Origin: an uncultured Bacteroides sp.
GTDB lineage: Bacteria; Bacteroidota; Bacteroidia; Bacteroidales; Bacteroidaceae
Length of the DNA: 64,000 nucleotides
Assembly (NCBI GenBank): GCA_949289295.1
Contig: CASENM010000023.1
Coordinates: forward strand, 1-64,000
Direction: 5' to 3'
A model generated the notes under the pieces. It did not search any database, had not been told where the DNA came from, and was given only the letters and a program-made list of their open reading frames with translations. Both the position numbers and the translations under genes were made by a program. Shown here in pieces: positions 51,201 to 60,400 of the stretch (within the stretch, counting starts at the first letter, position 1; every line of letters begins with the position of its first letter).

Positions 51201-53903
51201 ATGAACAGGGTAAGAAAATGGATCAGTGTGGCCGCGTTCATGTCGGTGATGGCCGCACAAGTGTTTGGGGCGAATGAGTTGGAAGTGAATCTCAGAGGTT
51301 GCATCAAAGACCAAAAATCAAAGGAACCACTGATAGGCGCTACCGTACAGATTGTGGGACACAACATCGCGACGATGACAGACATTGACGGAAATTTCCA
51401 GCTGTCCGGCATTGACGATGGTATCTATGATATAGAAATCAAATATGTAGGCTATAAGACAGCGGTCAAACGACAGGTAAAGATTGAGGACAACAAGATC
51501 ACCACTCTTGATTTTGAGCTGGAGACCGACGAGCACATGCTGTCGGATGTCGTGGTGGTGGCAAAGGCCAACCGTGAATCGGAAAACGTGACCATGCTCG
51601 AGCAGAAACGTTCCATCGTGGCCGTACAGGCCGTAGGCGCGCAGGAGCTCTCGCGGAAAGGCGTCAGCGACGCGCAAGGAGCGGTCACCAAAATCTCAGG
51701 CATCTCGAGACAGGAAGGCGTGAAGAACGTATTCGTCCGTGGACTGGGCGACCGCTATAACATCACCACACTCAACCGCTTCCCGATTCCCTCAGAGGAC
51801 CCGGAATACAAGAACATCGCCCTCGATTTCTTCTCCACAGACATCATCCAGTCGGTGGAAGTAAACAAGGCATTCTACAGCAACACGCTTGCCGATGTGG
51901 CGGGAGCCAACATCAACATCACCTCCAAGGAACTGACAGGCGACGGGAAACTCAATCTCAGCGTATCGGGAGGACTGAACACACAGACTGTCTCCTCAGA
52001 CTTTCTGAAACTGGACGGAGTGAACGCGTTCGGATTCGCCGACAAGACCCAGCCGGGAGAAAACCTGGACAGCTACAATTTTCATAATTCACTCGACCCA
52101 AGCAAGCAGAATCTGCAGGTCAACCAGAGCTATGCGATATCGGGAGGAAAGAAATTCAACATCGGAGACAATCCGCTTTCTTTCTTCCTGGTGGCAAGCC
52201 ACAACAAGAACTACACACACTATGAGGAAGAAGTGCGCAACTCCATCACCAGCGGTGACCTGTCGCAGGATATGGACGGCGACATCTCTCAGGTGGAGAC
52301 CTGCCAGGTGGCTATGGCCAACCTGGACTACAGCCACGACAACAGACACAGAATCGGATATAACTTCATGATGGTGCACGCCACCAAGGAATCGGTGGGC
52401 GACTATCTGGGCATGGACGCCGACTACCAGTCATCGGACACTTACGAAGGGTTCATGCGCCGCCAGCAGACCAACGACAACCTGCTATTCGTAAACCAAC
52501 TGAACAGCAAGTGGGAACTGAACAAGAAATTCGACCTTCATGCGGGTGTCTCCTACAATATCATCAACGGCAATGAGCCAGACCGCCGCATCAACAATCT
52601 GGTGAAGACCGACAAAGGATATGTGCCGATGAAGGGTACCGGAATCCAGCAACGCTATTTCTCGGAACTGGACGAGAAGGACTTGAACTTCCGTGCATCG
52701 CTCGTATATAAGATAACCGACCGGTTCGAACAGAACTCAAACGTCCAGATCGGATATATGGGACGCATCATCGACGACGGGTTCGAAGCAGTGGAATACG
52801 ACATGTCAGTGGTCCGCCAGACAGAATTTGACATCAACAATATCAATTTCGACAATTACTTTAATGAAACCAATTACAGCAATCACAACTTCCTCCTCGA
52901 CCGGAACATAGACAAGTATGACGTGAGCAAGAACATCCACTCGGCGTATGCGGAAGCCACTTATCAGTTCACGTCAAAATTCACCGCCAATCTGGGACTG
53001 AAATACGATGACGTGTTCATGAAAGTAGACTACAACGTGAACCGTGGAGGCAGCCAAGGCGAACAGGAAATCGACAAGTCCTACTTACTTCCCAGCCTCA
53101 ACCTGCGCTACAACCTCAACGACAGGCATGCCCTCCGCCTTGCGGCCAGCAAGACATACACGCTGCCCCAGGCAAAAGAAATCTCGCCCTACCGCTATGT
53201 AAGCGTAAGCTTCAACAGCCAGGGTAACCCGGACCTGAAACCGTCGGACAACTACAACATAGATCTGAAATGGGACTACTACATCTCACCCTCGGAGCTG
53301 TTTGCCGTGACCGGTTTCTACAAATACATCAAGCGCCCGATTTCCCGTATCGAAATCGCAAGTGCCGGAGGATTCCTCTCCTACGAGAACATCTCCGACC
53401 ATGCCACGGCAGCGGGTGTGGAAGTGGAACTGAAGAAAAACATCTTCTCACGTCCGCTGCAGAACGAAGGACTCAGCAGACTGAGCTTCGGAGCGAACGG
53501 TGCCTACACATACACTTGTGCCAAAGTGCCCCTGGCGACAGACCCGACCGGATCTCAATTGGAAGGAGCCGCGCCGTGGATCGTGAACGCCGATCTCAGC
53601 TACCTGCTCCGCAAAGGGACCAACTCTTTCACGGGAACATTGGTATTCAACTACTTCAGTGACAGAATCTACACCATCGGCACACAAGGGTACCAGGACA
53701 TCATTGAAAACGGAATCCCGACGCTCGACTTCGTGGCTTCCACGCAGATAGGGAAATTCTTCTTCATCAGTCTGAAAGCGCGCAACCTGCTGAACTCCAC
53801 CCACCAGCTGACCCGCAAGGGCAACGCGACAGACAATGAGGTGGTGCTGAGCAAATACAAGAAAGGCCTGGACTTCAGTATCGGTCTGACATGCAATTTC
53901 TAA
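51201..53903 (+). CDS. TonB-dependent outer-membrane receptor
   Basis: A 900-residue TonB-dependent receptor. A signal peptide (ending AAQVFGANE) is followed by a carboxypeptidase-regulatory-like N-terminal domain (~30-110; LRGCIKDQKSKEPLIGATVQ, then DIDGNFQLSGIDDGIYDIEI), a plug domain (~130-240; QELSRKGVSDAQGAVTKISG and NVFVRGLGDRYNITTL) and a 22-strand-type barrel ending in the aromatic C-terminus GLTCNF. It is not a SusC: no SusD gene follows. The next gene encodes a beta-helix lipoprotein 48 bp downstream, so the two probably act together in uptake of an unknown ligand. Confidence 0.9.
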   Translation: MNRVRKWISVAAFMSVMAAQVFGANELEVNLRGCIKDQKSKEPLIGATVQIVGHNIATMTDIDGNFQLSGIDDGIYDIEIKYVGYKTAVKRQVKIEDNKITTLDFELETDEHMLSDVVVVAKANRESENVTMLEQKRSIVAVQAVGAQELSRKGVSDAQGAVTKISGISRQEGVKNVFVRGLGDRYNITTLNRFPIPSEDPEYKNIALDFFSTDIIQSVEVNKAFYSNTLADVAGANINITSKELTGDGKLNLSVSGGLNTQTVSSDFLKLDGVNAFGFADKTQPGENLDSYNFHNSLDPSKQNLQVNQSYAISGGKKFNIGDNPLSFFLVASHNKNYTHYEEEVRNSITSGDLSQDMDGDISQVETCQVAMANLDYSHDNRHRIGYNFMMVHATKESVGDYLGMDADYQSSDTYEGFMRRQQTNDNLLFVNQLNSKWELNKKFDLHAGVSYNIINGNEPDRRINNLVKTDKGYVPMKGTGIQQRYFSELDEKDLNFRASLVYKITDRFEQNSNVQIGYMGRIIDDGFEAVEYDMSVVRQTEFDINNINFDNYFNETNYSNHNFLLDRNIDKYDVSKNIHSAYAEATYQFTSKFTANLGLKYDDVFMKVDYNVNRGGSQGEQEIDKSYLLPSLNLRYNLNDRHALRLAASKTYTLPQAKEISPYRYVSVSFNSQGNPDLKPSDNYNIDLKWDYYISPSELFAVTGFYKYIKRPISRIEIASAGGFLSYENISDHATAAGVEVELKKNIFSRPLQNEGLSRLSFGANGAYTYTCAKVPLATDPTGSQLEGAAPWIVNADLSYLLRKGTNSFTGTLVFNYFSDRIYTIGTQGYQDIIENGIPTLDFVASTQIGKFFFISLKARNLLNSTHQLTRKGNATDNEVVLSKYKKGLDFSIGLTCNF

Positions 53904-53951
53904 CCCAATGAATTGAGACAAAGAACAACCAACCATTTTAATTTTACCAAT

Positions 53952-55115
53952 ATGAAGAAAGTATTTTTAAGTGCTATGGCGTTTGCCGCCATCGTAAGTG
54001 CAGTGAGCCTGACCTCTTGCAGTGACGAGGACACACCTAACAACCAGGAGCCGGATGTACCGACCGTGAAAACAGAGGAGCTTTCCGGTACAGTAGAAGG
54101 AACGCTCACTCTGGATGCCAGCAAGGAATATCACCTGACCGGTACCCTGACCGTTCCCGATGGTGCCACACTTGAAATTCCAGCTGGAACAACCATCAAG
54201 GCAGCTAAAGGATTCGACAAATATATCCTCGTGGCCCAAGGCGGTAAGATCAATGCGAAAGGTACTGCAGACAAGCCGATTATCCTCACAGCCGACAGCG
54301 AGGACGCGACTTCAGGCTATTGGGGTGGTCTGATCATCAACGGCAAGGCTCCCATTTCCGGTGCTTCAGCCGGTACGACCGCAGGCACAGAGGTAGACAA
54401 CAACCAGATCTATGGCGGTACAGACGCGGCTGACAACAGCGGTGTCATCGAATATGTACAGTTGCTCTACACAGGCGCACGCTCCAGCGCGGACATCGAG
54501 CACAACGGACTTACCCTGAACGGTGTAGGTAACGGAACAACCATCAGCAACGTCTATATCGCGGAAGGTGCGGACGATGCCATTGAGTTCTTCGGAGGCT
54601 CGGTCAACGTAAGCAACCTGCTGGCCGTGAACTGCGATGATGACATGTTCGACTTCACCCAAGGATATTGCGGTACACTCAGCAACTGCTACGGAAGATG
54701 GGAAGCCGGCTTCACCAGCACGGAAGAAGATCCGCGCGGCGTAGAGGCTGACGGAAACCTGGACGGAAACGGTCCTGACCACACTCCGCAGGCCGACTTC
54801 AAAATCGAGAACATGACCATCGAGAATCTGGCTGAGGAACAAGCCATGCAGGATGCCATCAAAGTACGCCGCGGTGCCAAGGCTACCATCACCAACGCTC
54901 TGGTCCTGGGTACCGGTGTCATCGAGGAACTGGTTGACCTTCAAGACAGCAAAGGCAATGCGGCCGACGGCACTTCAATTCAGGTAACCAAAGGCGCGAC
55001 CAACGTTGAAAAGGACACCAATGAAAAGAATCCCGCAGGAGCTGTTGTAGAAATCGCTGACGGCAACACCGGTTGTCCGACCACCGACTTCGGCTGGACA
55101 GGATACGAACTCTGA
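53952..55115 (+). CDS. Surface beta-helix lipoprotein paired with the TonB receptor
   Basis: About 387 residues from the ATG at 53952 (an upstream in-frame ATG at 53913 has no signal sequence). The signal peptide ends in the lipobox SLTSC (Cys23) followed by SDED, the acidic tetrad typical of Bacteroidetes surface-lipoprotein export signals, so the protein is likely surface-exposed. The mature part is a right-handed parallel beta-helix (repeats such as LTVPDGATLEIPAGTTIKAA and GVGNGTTISNVYIAEGADDA), with GGTDAADNSGVIEYVQLLYT-like turns. It is followed by a terminator. I do not know a characterised homologue; a role as a substrate-binding partner for the receptor is inferred from position. Confidence 0.8.
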   Translation: MKKVFLSAMAFAAIVSAVSLTSCSDEDTPNNQEPDVPTVKTEELSGTVEGTLTLDASKEYHLTGTLTVPDGATLEIPAGTTIKAAKGFDKYILVAQGGKINAKGTADKPIILTADSEDATSGYWGGLIINGKAPISGASAGTTAGTEVDNNQIYGGTDAADNSGVIEYVQLLYTGARSSADIEHNGLTLNGVGNGTTISNVYIAEGADDAIEFFGGSVNVSNLLAVNCDDDMFDFTQGYCGTLSNCYGRWEAGFTSTEEDPRGVEADGNLDGNGPDHTPQADFKIENMTIENLAEEQAMQDAIKVRRGAKATITNALVLGTGVIEELVDLQDSKGNAADGTSIQVTKGATNVEKDTNEKNPAGAVVEIADGNTGCPTTDFGWTGYEL

Positions 55116-55156
55116 TGACAGCATCTCCTTTATAATCAAACTTTCATAAATGACGG

Positions 55157-55212
55157 ATCTCCGGTCATCGCCCGTTTCTCCTGTCGGGCAGTTCCGGAGA
55201 TTCTTTTTGTTT
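55157..55212 (+). terminator. Terminator behind the TonB receptor-lipoprotein pair
   Basis: Nested stems ATCTCCGG/CCGGAGAT (55157-55164 with 55194-55201) and GCCCG/CGGGC inside, followed by TCTTTTTGTTTT. It ends at the stop of the convergent AraC gene. Confidence 0.75.
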
Positions 55213-56114
55213 TAAGGAAGCAACGTACGTCCTGCCTCCTTCCGCCTGTATTCAGAAGGCGAGAGTCCCATGACCTTGGAAAAGAGTCTGGAGAAATAGG
55301 CAGGCTCCTCAAAGCCCAACAAGGTGGAAATCTCGTTCAGTTTCAAATCTGTCAGTTCAATATACTGACACGCTTTCTGTATCTTGAGCTGAAGGAAACA
55401 GCTGATAGGCGAGACACCAGTCTCACGCTGGAAAAGCATGGAAAAATGCGAAGGAGAGTATTTAAAATATGCCGCCAACTGTTTGAGAGACAAATTGTGC
55501 TGTACGTTTTCCTGCATATAATGAATTACCTTATCAGAGAATGACACTTTCTCCTCATTGCAAATAAGTACGGAACGGTATTGTTCCAGACAAAGGAATG
55601 AACCGAGAAAGGAATACAGACAAAGCGAAGAATAAAGCATGTACTCCTTCACATAAGCCATAGAGAAAGCACGGTAGATTTCCTCAAAGAGCCCCAACCT
55701 GTCCTGCAACCGTGAATGCTCGCCGGGCAATACCGGTTCCGGACTAAAAGTGGCGTTCTGGAAGTGCATGCACGAACGGCCCTTAAAATGCAGCCAATAA
55801 ATAGTCCAAGGATTTTCTTCATCTGCCCCAAAAGCGTATGGTGTATTTCGGGGAATGATGACATATTCATTCCGGTTCACCTCATATGTATGCCCGCCAA
55901 TCTGATACCATCCTTTACCATCGGTACAATAAATGAGCATCATATAGTCACAACCATTTTCTTTCCGGATATAGTGGTACTTCACCCGTGGAAAATAACC
56001 GATCTTCCGGATATAGAGATTGCCTATCAACGGATCCTGAGCATACTCCTCAAGCAACTGTTCAGGAAGGAACACAAACCGTTCCCCCTTAAACCCTTCT
56101 TTTATCTTTACCAT
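55212..56114 (-). CDS. AraC family transcriptional regulator
   Basis: A 300-residue regulator with an N-terminal cupin-like sensor domain (MMLIYCTDGKGWYQIGGHTY, NRNEYVIIPRNTPYAFGADE) and a C-terminal double helix-turn-helix AraC domain (NLSLKQLAAYFKYSPSHFSM, then LKLNEISTLLGFEEPAYFSR and the end FSKVMGLSPSEYRRKE). It is divergent from the mannose-type operon (164 bp between starts). So it most likely controls that operon in response to a released sugar. Its -7 box is at 56141-56148. The intervening AT-rich region could hold operator half-sites, but I cannot define them. Confidence 0.9.
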   Translation of the reverse strand: MVKIKEGFKGERFVFLPEQLLEEYAQDPLIGNLYIRKIGYFPRVKYHYIRKENGCDYMMLIYCTDGKGWYQIGGHTYEVNRNEYVIIPRNTPYAFGADEENPWTIYWLHFKGRSCMHFQNATFSPEPVLPGEHSRLQDRLGLFEEIYRAFSMAYVKEYMLYSSLCLYSFLGSFLCLEQYRSVLICNEEKVSFSDKVIHYMQENVQHNLSLKQLAAYFKYSPSHFSMLFQRETGVSPISCFLQLKIQKACQYIELTDLKLNEISTLLGFEEPAYFSRLFSKVMGLSPSEYRRKEAGRTLLP

Positions 56115-56140
56115 CTGCGAAATTATTCAGAAGTTATCTG

Positions 56141-56148
56141 CAAAAATA
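56141..56148 (-). promoter_or_regulatory. -7 box of the AraC regulator gene
   Basis: TATTTTTG on the minus strand, 26 bp upstream of the ATG. Confidence 0.55.
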
Positions 56149-56246
56149 ACGATTCATGGACAAATCATGTCATTTTCACCCGACAAATAGTAAGATAGTA
56201 TAAGTAAATCACAACAAAATATCTTCTCTCTTATCTTCTGCCGCTG

Positions 56247-56254
56247 TATCTTTG
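56247..56254 (+). promoter_or_regulatory. -7 box of the mannose-type glycan operon
   Basis: TATCTTTG 23 bp before the ATG at 56278, matching TAnnTTTG. The ~100 bp shared with the AraC promoter is where regulator binding would be expected. Confidence 0.6.
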
Positions 56255-56277
56255 TAAAAAAGAAAAAGACACAGATT

Positions 56278-57582
56278 ATGAGAAAACTACACTCTATCGC
56301 CGTAGGGATGGTCCTTGCCCTTTCCGCATGCGCATCCCCCACAGCAGAACAACTGCTCGCCGAGCAGATCAGTAACGACAAGTCCCTGCAACAAGTGGAC
56401 AGCATGGCACGTGAAGTGATCCGACAAGGACTCAACGCCGGAAGCGGATACTCACAGATATGGGCACGCGACATGAACACTTTCATTGAAACCGCCTGCG
56501 AGGAAAGCGACACAAAGGATTTGCGCAACGCCATCCTTCTGTTCTTTGCCTTACAGCAGTCCAACGGAGAAATGATAGACGGATATGTGCTGAAACCCGA
56601 CTTCAACTGGCATGATGATACACCTTATTATTCGGATGCGGCGCCGGAACATGTCGCCTTCAAGAACACCGTGGAGACAGACCAGGAAACATCATTGATC
56701 CAGATTGTGGGGAAATACATACAAAAGACAGGCGACCGCTCCATCCTGCAGGAAGACGTGGCAGGACAAACCGTACTGCGACGGATGGACAGAATGGTGG
56801 ATTATCTCATGAAAGAACGGTACAATCCGGATTACGGACTATTGTTCGGAGCGATGACAGCCGACTGGGGAGACGTACAGCCGAACGATGACTTCGGTTG
56901 CGACATGAACGAACTGTCCACGCCTGCCATCGACGTATATGACAACGCTATGTTCATCATCGCTCTCGACTACCTGGAAGAAATGACAGACAGCACCGCG
57001 CTACTGCCAAAATGGAGAGCATTGAGGGAACAGACCGCGGAGAATGTCCGCAAGCACCTCTGGGATGAAAAGAACCGGAAATTCATTCCCCACATTTATC
57101 CCGACAAATCACCTATACCCGAAGGATTCGACGAGAACCAGATATATTACCATGGAGGTACGGCCATCGCCATTGAAGCGGGACTGCTGACAGACGAAGA
57201 GATACGGATTTCAAACGAGAAAATGCTGGAAAACGTCCGACTGTCCGGCATGCCAAGTATCGGACTGACCCTCTATCCCCCTTATCCCGAAGGTTTCTTC
57301 CATGGAGGTATGTCAAAACCGTATGTGTATCAGAACGGAGGTGACTGGACCTGGTTCGGCGGACGCATGATCCAGCAGTTGATCGCCCATGGCATGATAA
57401 AGGAAGCATATGCTGAAATCCGTCCGATGATAGACCGTGTATTGAAAAACAACGGCTTCTACGAATGGTATGGAATGGGAGGAGTCCCCAGCGGAAGCGG
57501 ACACTTCAAAGGTTCAGCCGGTGTGTTGGCTAAAGCGATCGGCATGCTCCAGGAATGGGCTGAAGAACATAGACAAAAATGA
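56278..57582 (+). CDS. Six-hairpin ((alpha/alpha)6-barrel) glycosidase-like lipoprotein
   Basis: A 434-residue lipoprotein (lipobox ALSACASP, Cys18). The mature protein looks like an (alpha/alpha)6 barrel glycosidase: SGYSQIWARDMNTFIETACE, GYVLKPDFNWHDDTPYYSDA, ETDQETSLIQIVGKYIQKTG, AMTADWGDVQPNDDFGCDMN and WTWFGGRMIQQLIAHGMIKE give the periodic helix pairs and conserved acidic residues. It resembles GH63/GH37-like six-hairpin enzymes more than GH125, but I cannot fix the family. First gene of the operon with mannose-6-phosphate isomerase, ROK kinase, GH92 and a sugar carrier, so it probably trims a mannose- or glucose-containing glycan in the periplasm. Confidence 0.75.
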   Translation: MRKLHSIAVGMVLALSACASPTAEQLLAEQISNDKSLQQVDSMAREVIRQGLNAGSGYSQIWARDMNTFIETACEESDTKDLRNAILLFFALQQSNGEMIDGYVLKPDFNWHDDTPYYSDAAPEHVAFKNTVETDQETSLIQIVGKYIQKTGDRSILQEDVAGQTVLRRMDRMVDYLMKERYNPDYGLLFGAMTADWGDVQPNDDFGCDMNELSTPAIDVYDNAMFIIALDYLEEMTDSTALLPKWRALREQTAENVRKHLWDEKNRKFIPHIYPDKSPIPEGFDENQIYYHGGTAIAIEAGLLTDEEIRISNEKMLENVRLSGMPSIGLTLYPPYPEGFFHGGMSKPYVYQNGGDWTWFGGRMIQQLIAHGMIKEAYAEIRPMIDRVLKNNGFYEWYGMGGVPSGSGHFKGSAGVLAKAIGMLQEWAEEHRQK

Positions 57583-57588
57583 AAAAAA

Positions 57589-59340
57589 ATGAATGCAAGA
57601 ACATCCAATTACGACAAATACCCCTCCACACAAATGGAAGCCAGGATATGGAGGGGATGGAATGAGATAAAAGAAGAGCTGGAACATCATCTCACATCCG
57701 CGGAAGGCCACTTCGTGGTAGCAATAGAATGCTATCAGGGAGTATACCATGAAGAAACCGGACCCGCATTGAGAGCCTTGTGTCCTGACCGGTGGATAGA
57801 CACACAGACTATCTTCAAGACAACCGGCGAAATCGAGAAAATGACATATCCTTATGTGACGGATGACCGTCTGTTCGGTTATCGGTCACACTTCACCTAT
57901 GCGGATTTCATGGACGAGAAACGCCTCTCCGACATCCGGACGGAAATAAGTTCCAGCGAAGAGACTATCATAGTCTACGGACATGGAGCGGCATTCGTCG
58001 CACCAGACGCCGACTTGAACATATACATCGACATGGCACGCTGGGAAATCCAACAACGTTCACGCCGCCACGAGACCAATGGACTGGGAGTGGAGAACAG
58101 GAACGAGGAAGCCTCACGCCATTACAAACGCGGATATTTCGTGGACTGGCCCGTATGCGACCGACTAAAAAAAGAGATTCTGCCGAAAGCGGACTATTGG
58201 ATGGACACCCATATCCCGGGACAACCCAAGATGATTTCCGGGGATACCCTACGACACGGACTGGAAAAGACCGCACACCAACCGTTCCGTGTGGTTCCCT
58301 TCTTCGACCCCGCGCCATGGGGAGGACAATGGATGAAAAAAATATGCGGACTACCGCCTGAACAATCCAATTACGGATGGTGTTTCGACTGCGTACCGGA
58401 AGAGAACAGCCTGTATCTTGACATATCCGGGACCCTGTTCGAGATTCCGGCCAACGACCTGGTGTTCTACAAGACACGCGACCTGCTAGGAGAACCGGTG
58501 GAATCCCGTTTCGGACAGGACTTCCCCATCCGCTTCGACTTCCTCGACACCATGGAAGGCGGAAATCTCAGCCTGCAAGTCCACCCGACCACACAATACA
58601 TCCGTGACACCTTCGGCATCCCCTACACACAGGACGAAAGCTACTATCTGCTCGATGCCGGACCCGGGGCTACCGTCTTTCTCGGACTGAAAACCGGGAC
58701 CGACCCAAAAGAAATGATCGGCTCGCTCAACGAATCGCAGGAAACCGGGAAACCATTTGACGCAGAAAGATACGTAAACAAATGGCCGGCACGAAAACAC
58801 GATCATTTCCTGATTCCGAACGGTACGGTACACTGCTCCGGAGCGGACGCGATGGTATTGGAAATCAGTGCGACCCCGAGCATCTTCACGTTCAAGCTCT
58901 ATGACTGGGGACGTCTGGGACTTGACGGTCGCCCCCGCCCTATCAATATCGGACACGGCTCGCACGTCATCCAATGGGAACGCCAGACAGACTTCGTACA
59001 AAAAAATCTGGTCAACCAGGTGACACCGATAGCACAGGGTGACGGATGGCGCGAGGAACGGACAGGGCTGCACGAAAACGAATTCATCGAGACCCGACGC
59101 CATTGGTTTACCAAGCCCGTCACACACCACACGGACAACGGTGTGAATGTACTGAATCTGGTGGAAGGGGAAGAAGCTGTCGTGGAAAGTCCTATAAAAG
59201 CTTTCGAGCCTTTTGTAGTCCACTATGCAGAAACTTTCATCATTCCGGCCGCAGTAGGGGAATACACAATCCGTCCTTACGGCAAGTCGGAAGGAAAAGA
59301 ATGCGGAACAATCAAGGCATACATAAGATTCAGACAATGA
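57589..59340 (+). CDS. Mannose-6-phosphate isomerase (class I) with an N-terminal P-loop-kinase-like domain
   Basis: A 583-residue two-domain protein. Residues ~236-583 form a class I phosphomannose isomerase: PWGG at 243-246, QVHP at 330-333 (His332), Glu350 in TQDESYYLLD and His415 in NGTVHCSGAD are the expected zinc ligands. Residues ~1-230 are an extra domain not found in ManA. It resembles uridine-kinase-like P-loop folds (HFVVAIECYQGVYHEETGPA, then YGHGAAFVAPDADLNIYIDM and RWEIQQRSRRHETN), but the GxxGxGKS loop is absent, so it is probably not an active kinase. The gene overlaps the next start codon by ATGA. It should convert mannose-6-phosphate to fructose-6-phosphate. Confidence 0.85.
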   Translation: MNARTSNYDKYPSTQMEARIWRGWNEIKEELEHHLTSAEGHFVVAIECYQGVYHEETGPALRALCPDRWIDTQTIFKTTGEIEKMTYPYVTDDRLFGYRSHFTYADFMDEKRLSDIRTEISSSEETIIVYGHGAAFVAPDADLNIYIDMARWEIQQRSRRHETNGLGVENRNEEASRHYKRGYFVDWPVCDRLKKEILPKADYWMDTHIPGQPKMISGDTLRHGLEKTAHQPFRVVPFFDPAPWGGQWMKKICGLPPEQSNYGWCFDCVPEENSLYLDISGTLFEIPANDLVFYKTRDLLGEPVESRFGQDFPIRFDFLDTMEGGNLSLQVHPTTQYIRDTFGIPYTQDESYYLLDAGPGATVFLGLKTGTDPKEMIGSLNESQETGKPFDAERYVNKWPARKHDHFLIPNGTVHCSGADAMVLEISATPSIFTFKLYDWGRLGLDGRPRPINIGHGSHVIQWERQTDFVQKNLVNQVTPIAQGDGWREERTGLHENEFIETRRHWFTKPVTHHTDNGVNVLNLVEGEEAVVESPIKAFEPFVVHYAETFIIPAAVGEYTIRPYGKSEGKECGTIKAYIRFRQ

Positions 59341-60380
59341 AAAAGGACATCATCATGACACTGGACGCGGGAGGAACCAACCTGGTTTTCTCCGCCATGA
59401 ACAGAGACGGAGAAATGGTCCGCCCCATTACACTTCCGTCTGCCAAGGACAATCTGGAGGATTGCCTGCAAGCCATCATATCTGGCTTTGAAAAGGTCAA
59501 GAAAACCCTCAATCATGATCCGTCCGCCATCAGCTTCGGTTTTCCAGGACCTGCGGACTATGAGGCGGGAATAATCGGCGGCAATCTTCCCAATCTGACC
59601 GCATTCAGGAACGGGGTACCATTAGGCCCCATACTGGAACAACATTTCGGCATACCCGTATTCATCAACAACGACGGCAATCTTTTCGCCTATGGAGAAG
59701 CACTGGCCGGAATCCTTCCTGAAATCAATGCGGAACTGGAGGCATCAGGAAATCCTAAACGATATCATAACCTGTTGGGGGTCACCCTAGGAACCGGATT
59801 CGGGGGAGGAATCGTCATCCACGGCAACCTGCTCCGGGGAGACAACCAGACTGGAGGTTACCTATGGTGTCAGCCGAACAAGATATATCCCGACCGCATC
59901 GCAGAAGAAAGTGTCAGTATCCGGGGAATATGCCGCACGTACGCATGCCTGTCCGGCGACAACACCCGACAGACTCCTAAAGATATATTCGACATCGCTG
60001 AAAACATCCGGCCGGGAAACCGGAAAGCGGCTGTCACGGCTTTCGAGGAATTGGGAGAGGTCGCCGGATACGTAATCTCCTCGGCCGTCACACTGATAGA
60101 CGGACTGGTCGTCATTGGAGGCGGATTGTCCGGAGCGTCAAAATACATACTCCCTGCCCTGATGCGTGAGATGAGGGCCGAGCTTTCCATGGCCGACGGC
60201 TCCCGTTTCCCCCGTCTCCCCGTGGAAGCCTACAATCTGGAAGACTCTTCAGAGCGGAAAAGCTTTCTTCAGAAGCCACAGGCTTTTACAGGAAAAACCG
60301 GGATAGCAGTCTCCCGGCTTGGAACAAGTCGGGCTGTCGCTCTAGGAGCCTATTGGTATGCGATCAACAACCTGAAATAA
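59337..60380 (+). CDS. ROK family sugar kinase without the zinc motif
   Basis: A 347-residue ROK kinase started at the ATG that overlaps the previous stop (ATGA); longer in-frame starts lie inside the isomerase gene. It has the phosphate loop (TLDAGGTNLVFSAM), the sugar region (VFINNDGNLFAYGEALAG), the GTGFGGGIVI loop and the late GG motif (LVVIGGGLSG). The usual CxCGxxGCxE zinc site is missing; the corresponding area reads GGYLWCQPNKIYPDRIAEES. This separates it from the ROK kinase at 4465. In this operon it most likely phosphorylates mannose (or another released hexose) at C6, giving the substrate of the isomerase encoded upstream. Confidence 0.85.
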   Translation: MKKDIIMTLDAGGTNLVFSAMNRDGEMVRPITLPSAKDNLEDCLQAIISGFEKVKKTLNHDPSAISFGFPGPADYEAGIIGGNLPNLTAFRNGVPLGPILEQHFGIPVFINNDGNLFAYGEALAGILPEINAELEASGNPKRYHNLLGVTLGTGFGGGIVIHGNLLRGDNQTGGYLWCQPNKIYPDRIAEESVSIRGICRTYACLSGDNTRQTPKDIFDIAENIRPGNRKAAVTAFEELGEVAGYVISSAVTLIDGLVVIGGGLSGASKYILPALMREMRAELSMADGSRFPRLPVEAYNLEDSSERKSFLQKPQAFTGKTGIAVSRLGTSRAVALGAYWYAINNLK

Positions 60381-60400
60381 AAACAGAAAACCTTACAGCC

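Noticed and set aside
51201..55115. SusC/SusD-type polysaccharide utilisation pair
   Set aside because: The second gene is a beta-helix lipoprotein, not a SusD TPR protein, and no glycosidases are in the same transcript.
59046..59336. Upstream in-frame extension of the second ROK kinase
   Set aside because: The extra 97 codons overlap the isomerase gene in another frame; the ATGA overlap at 59337 gives the normal family start.
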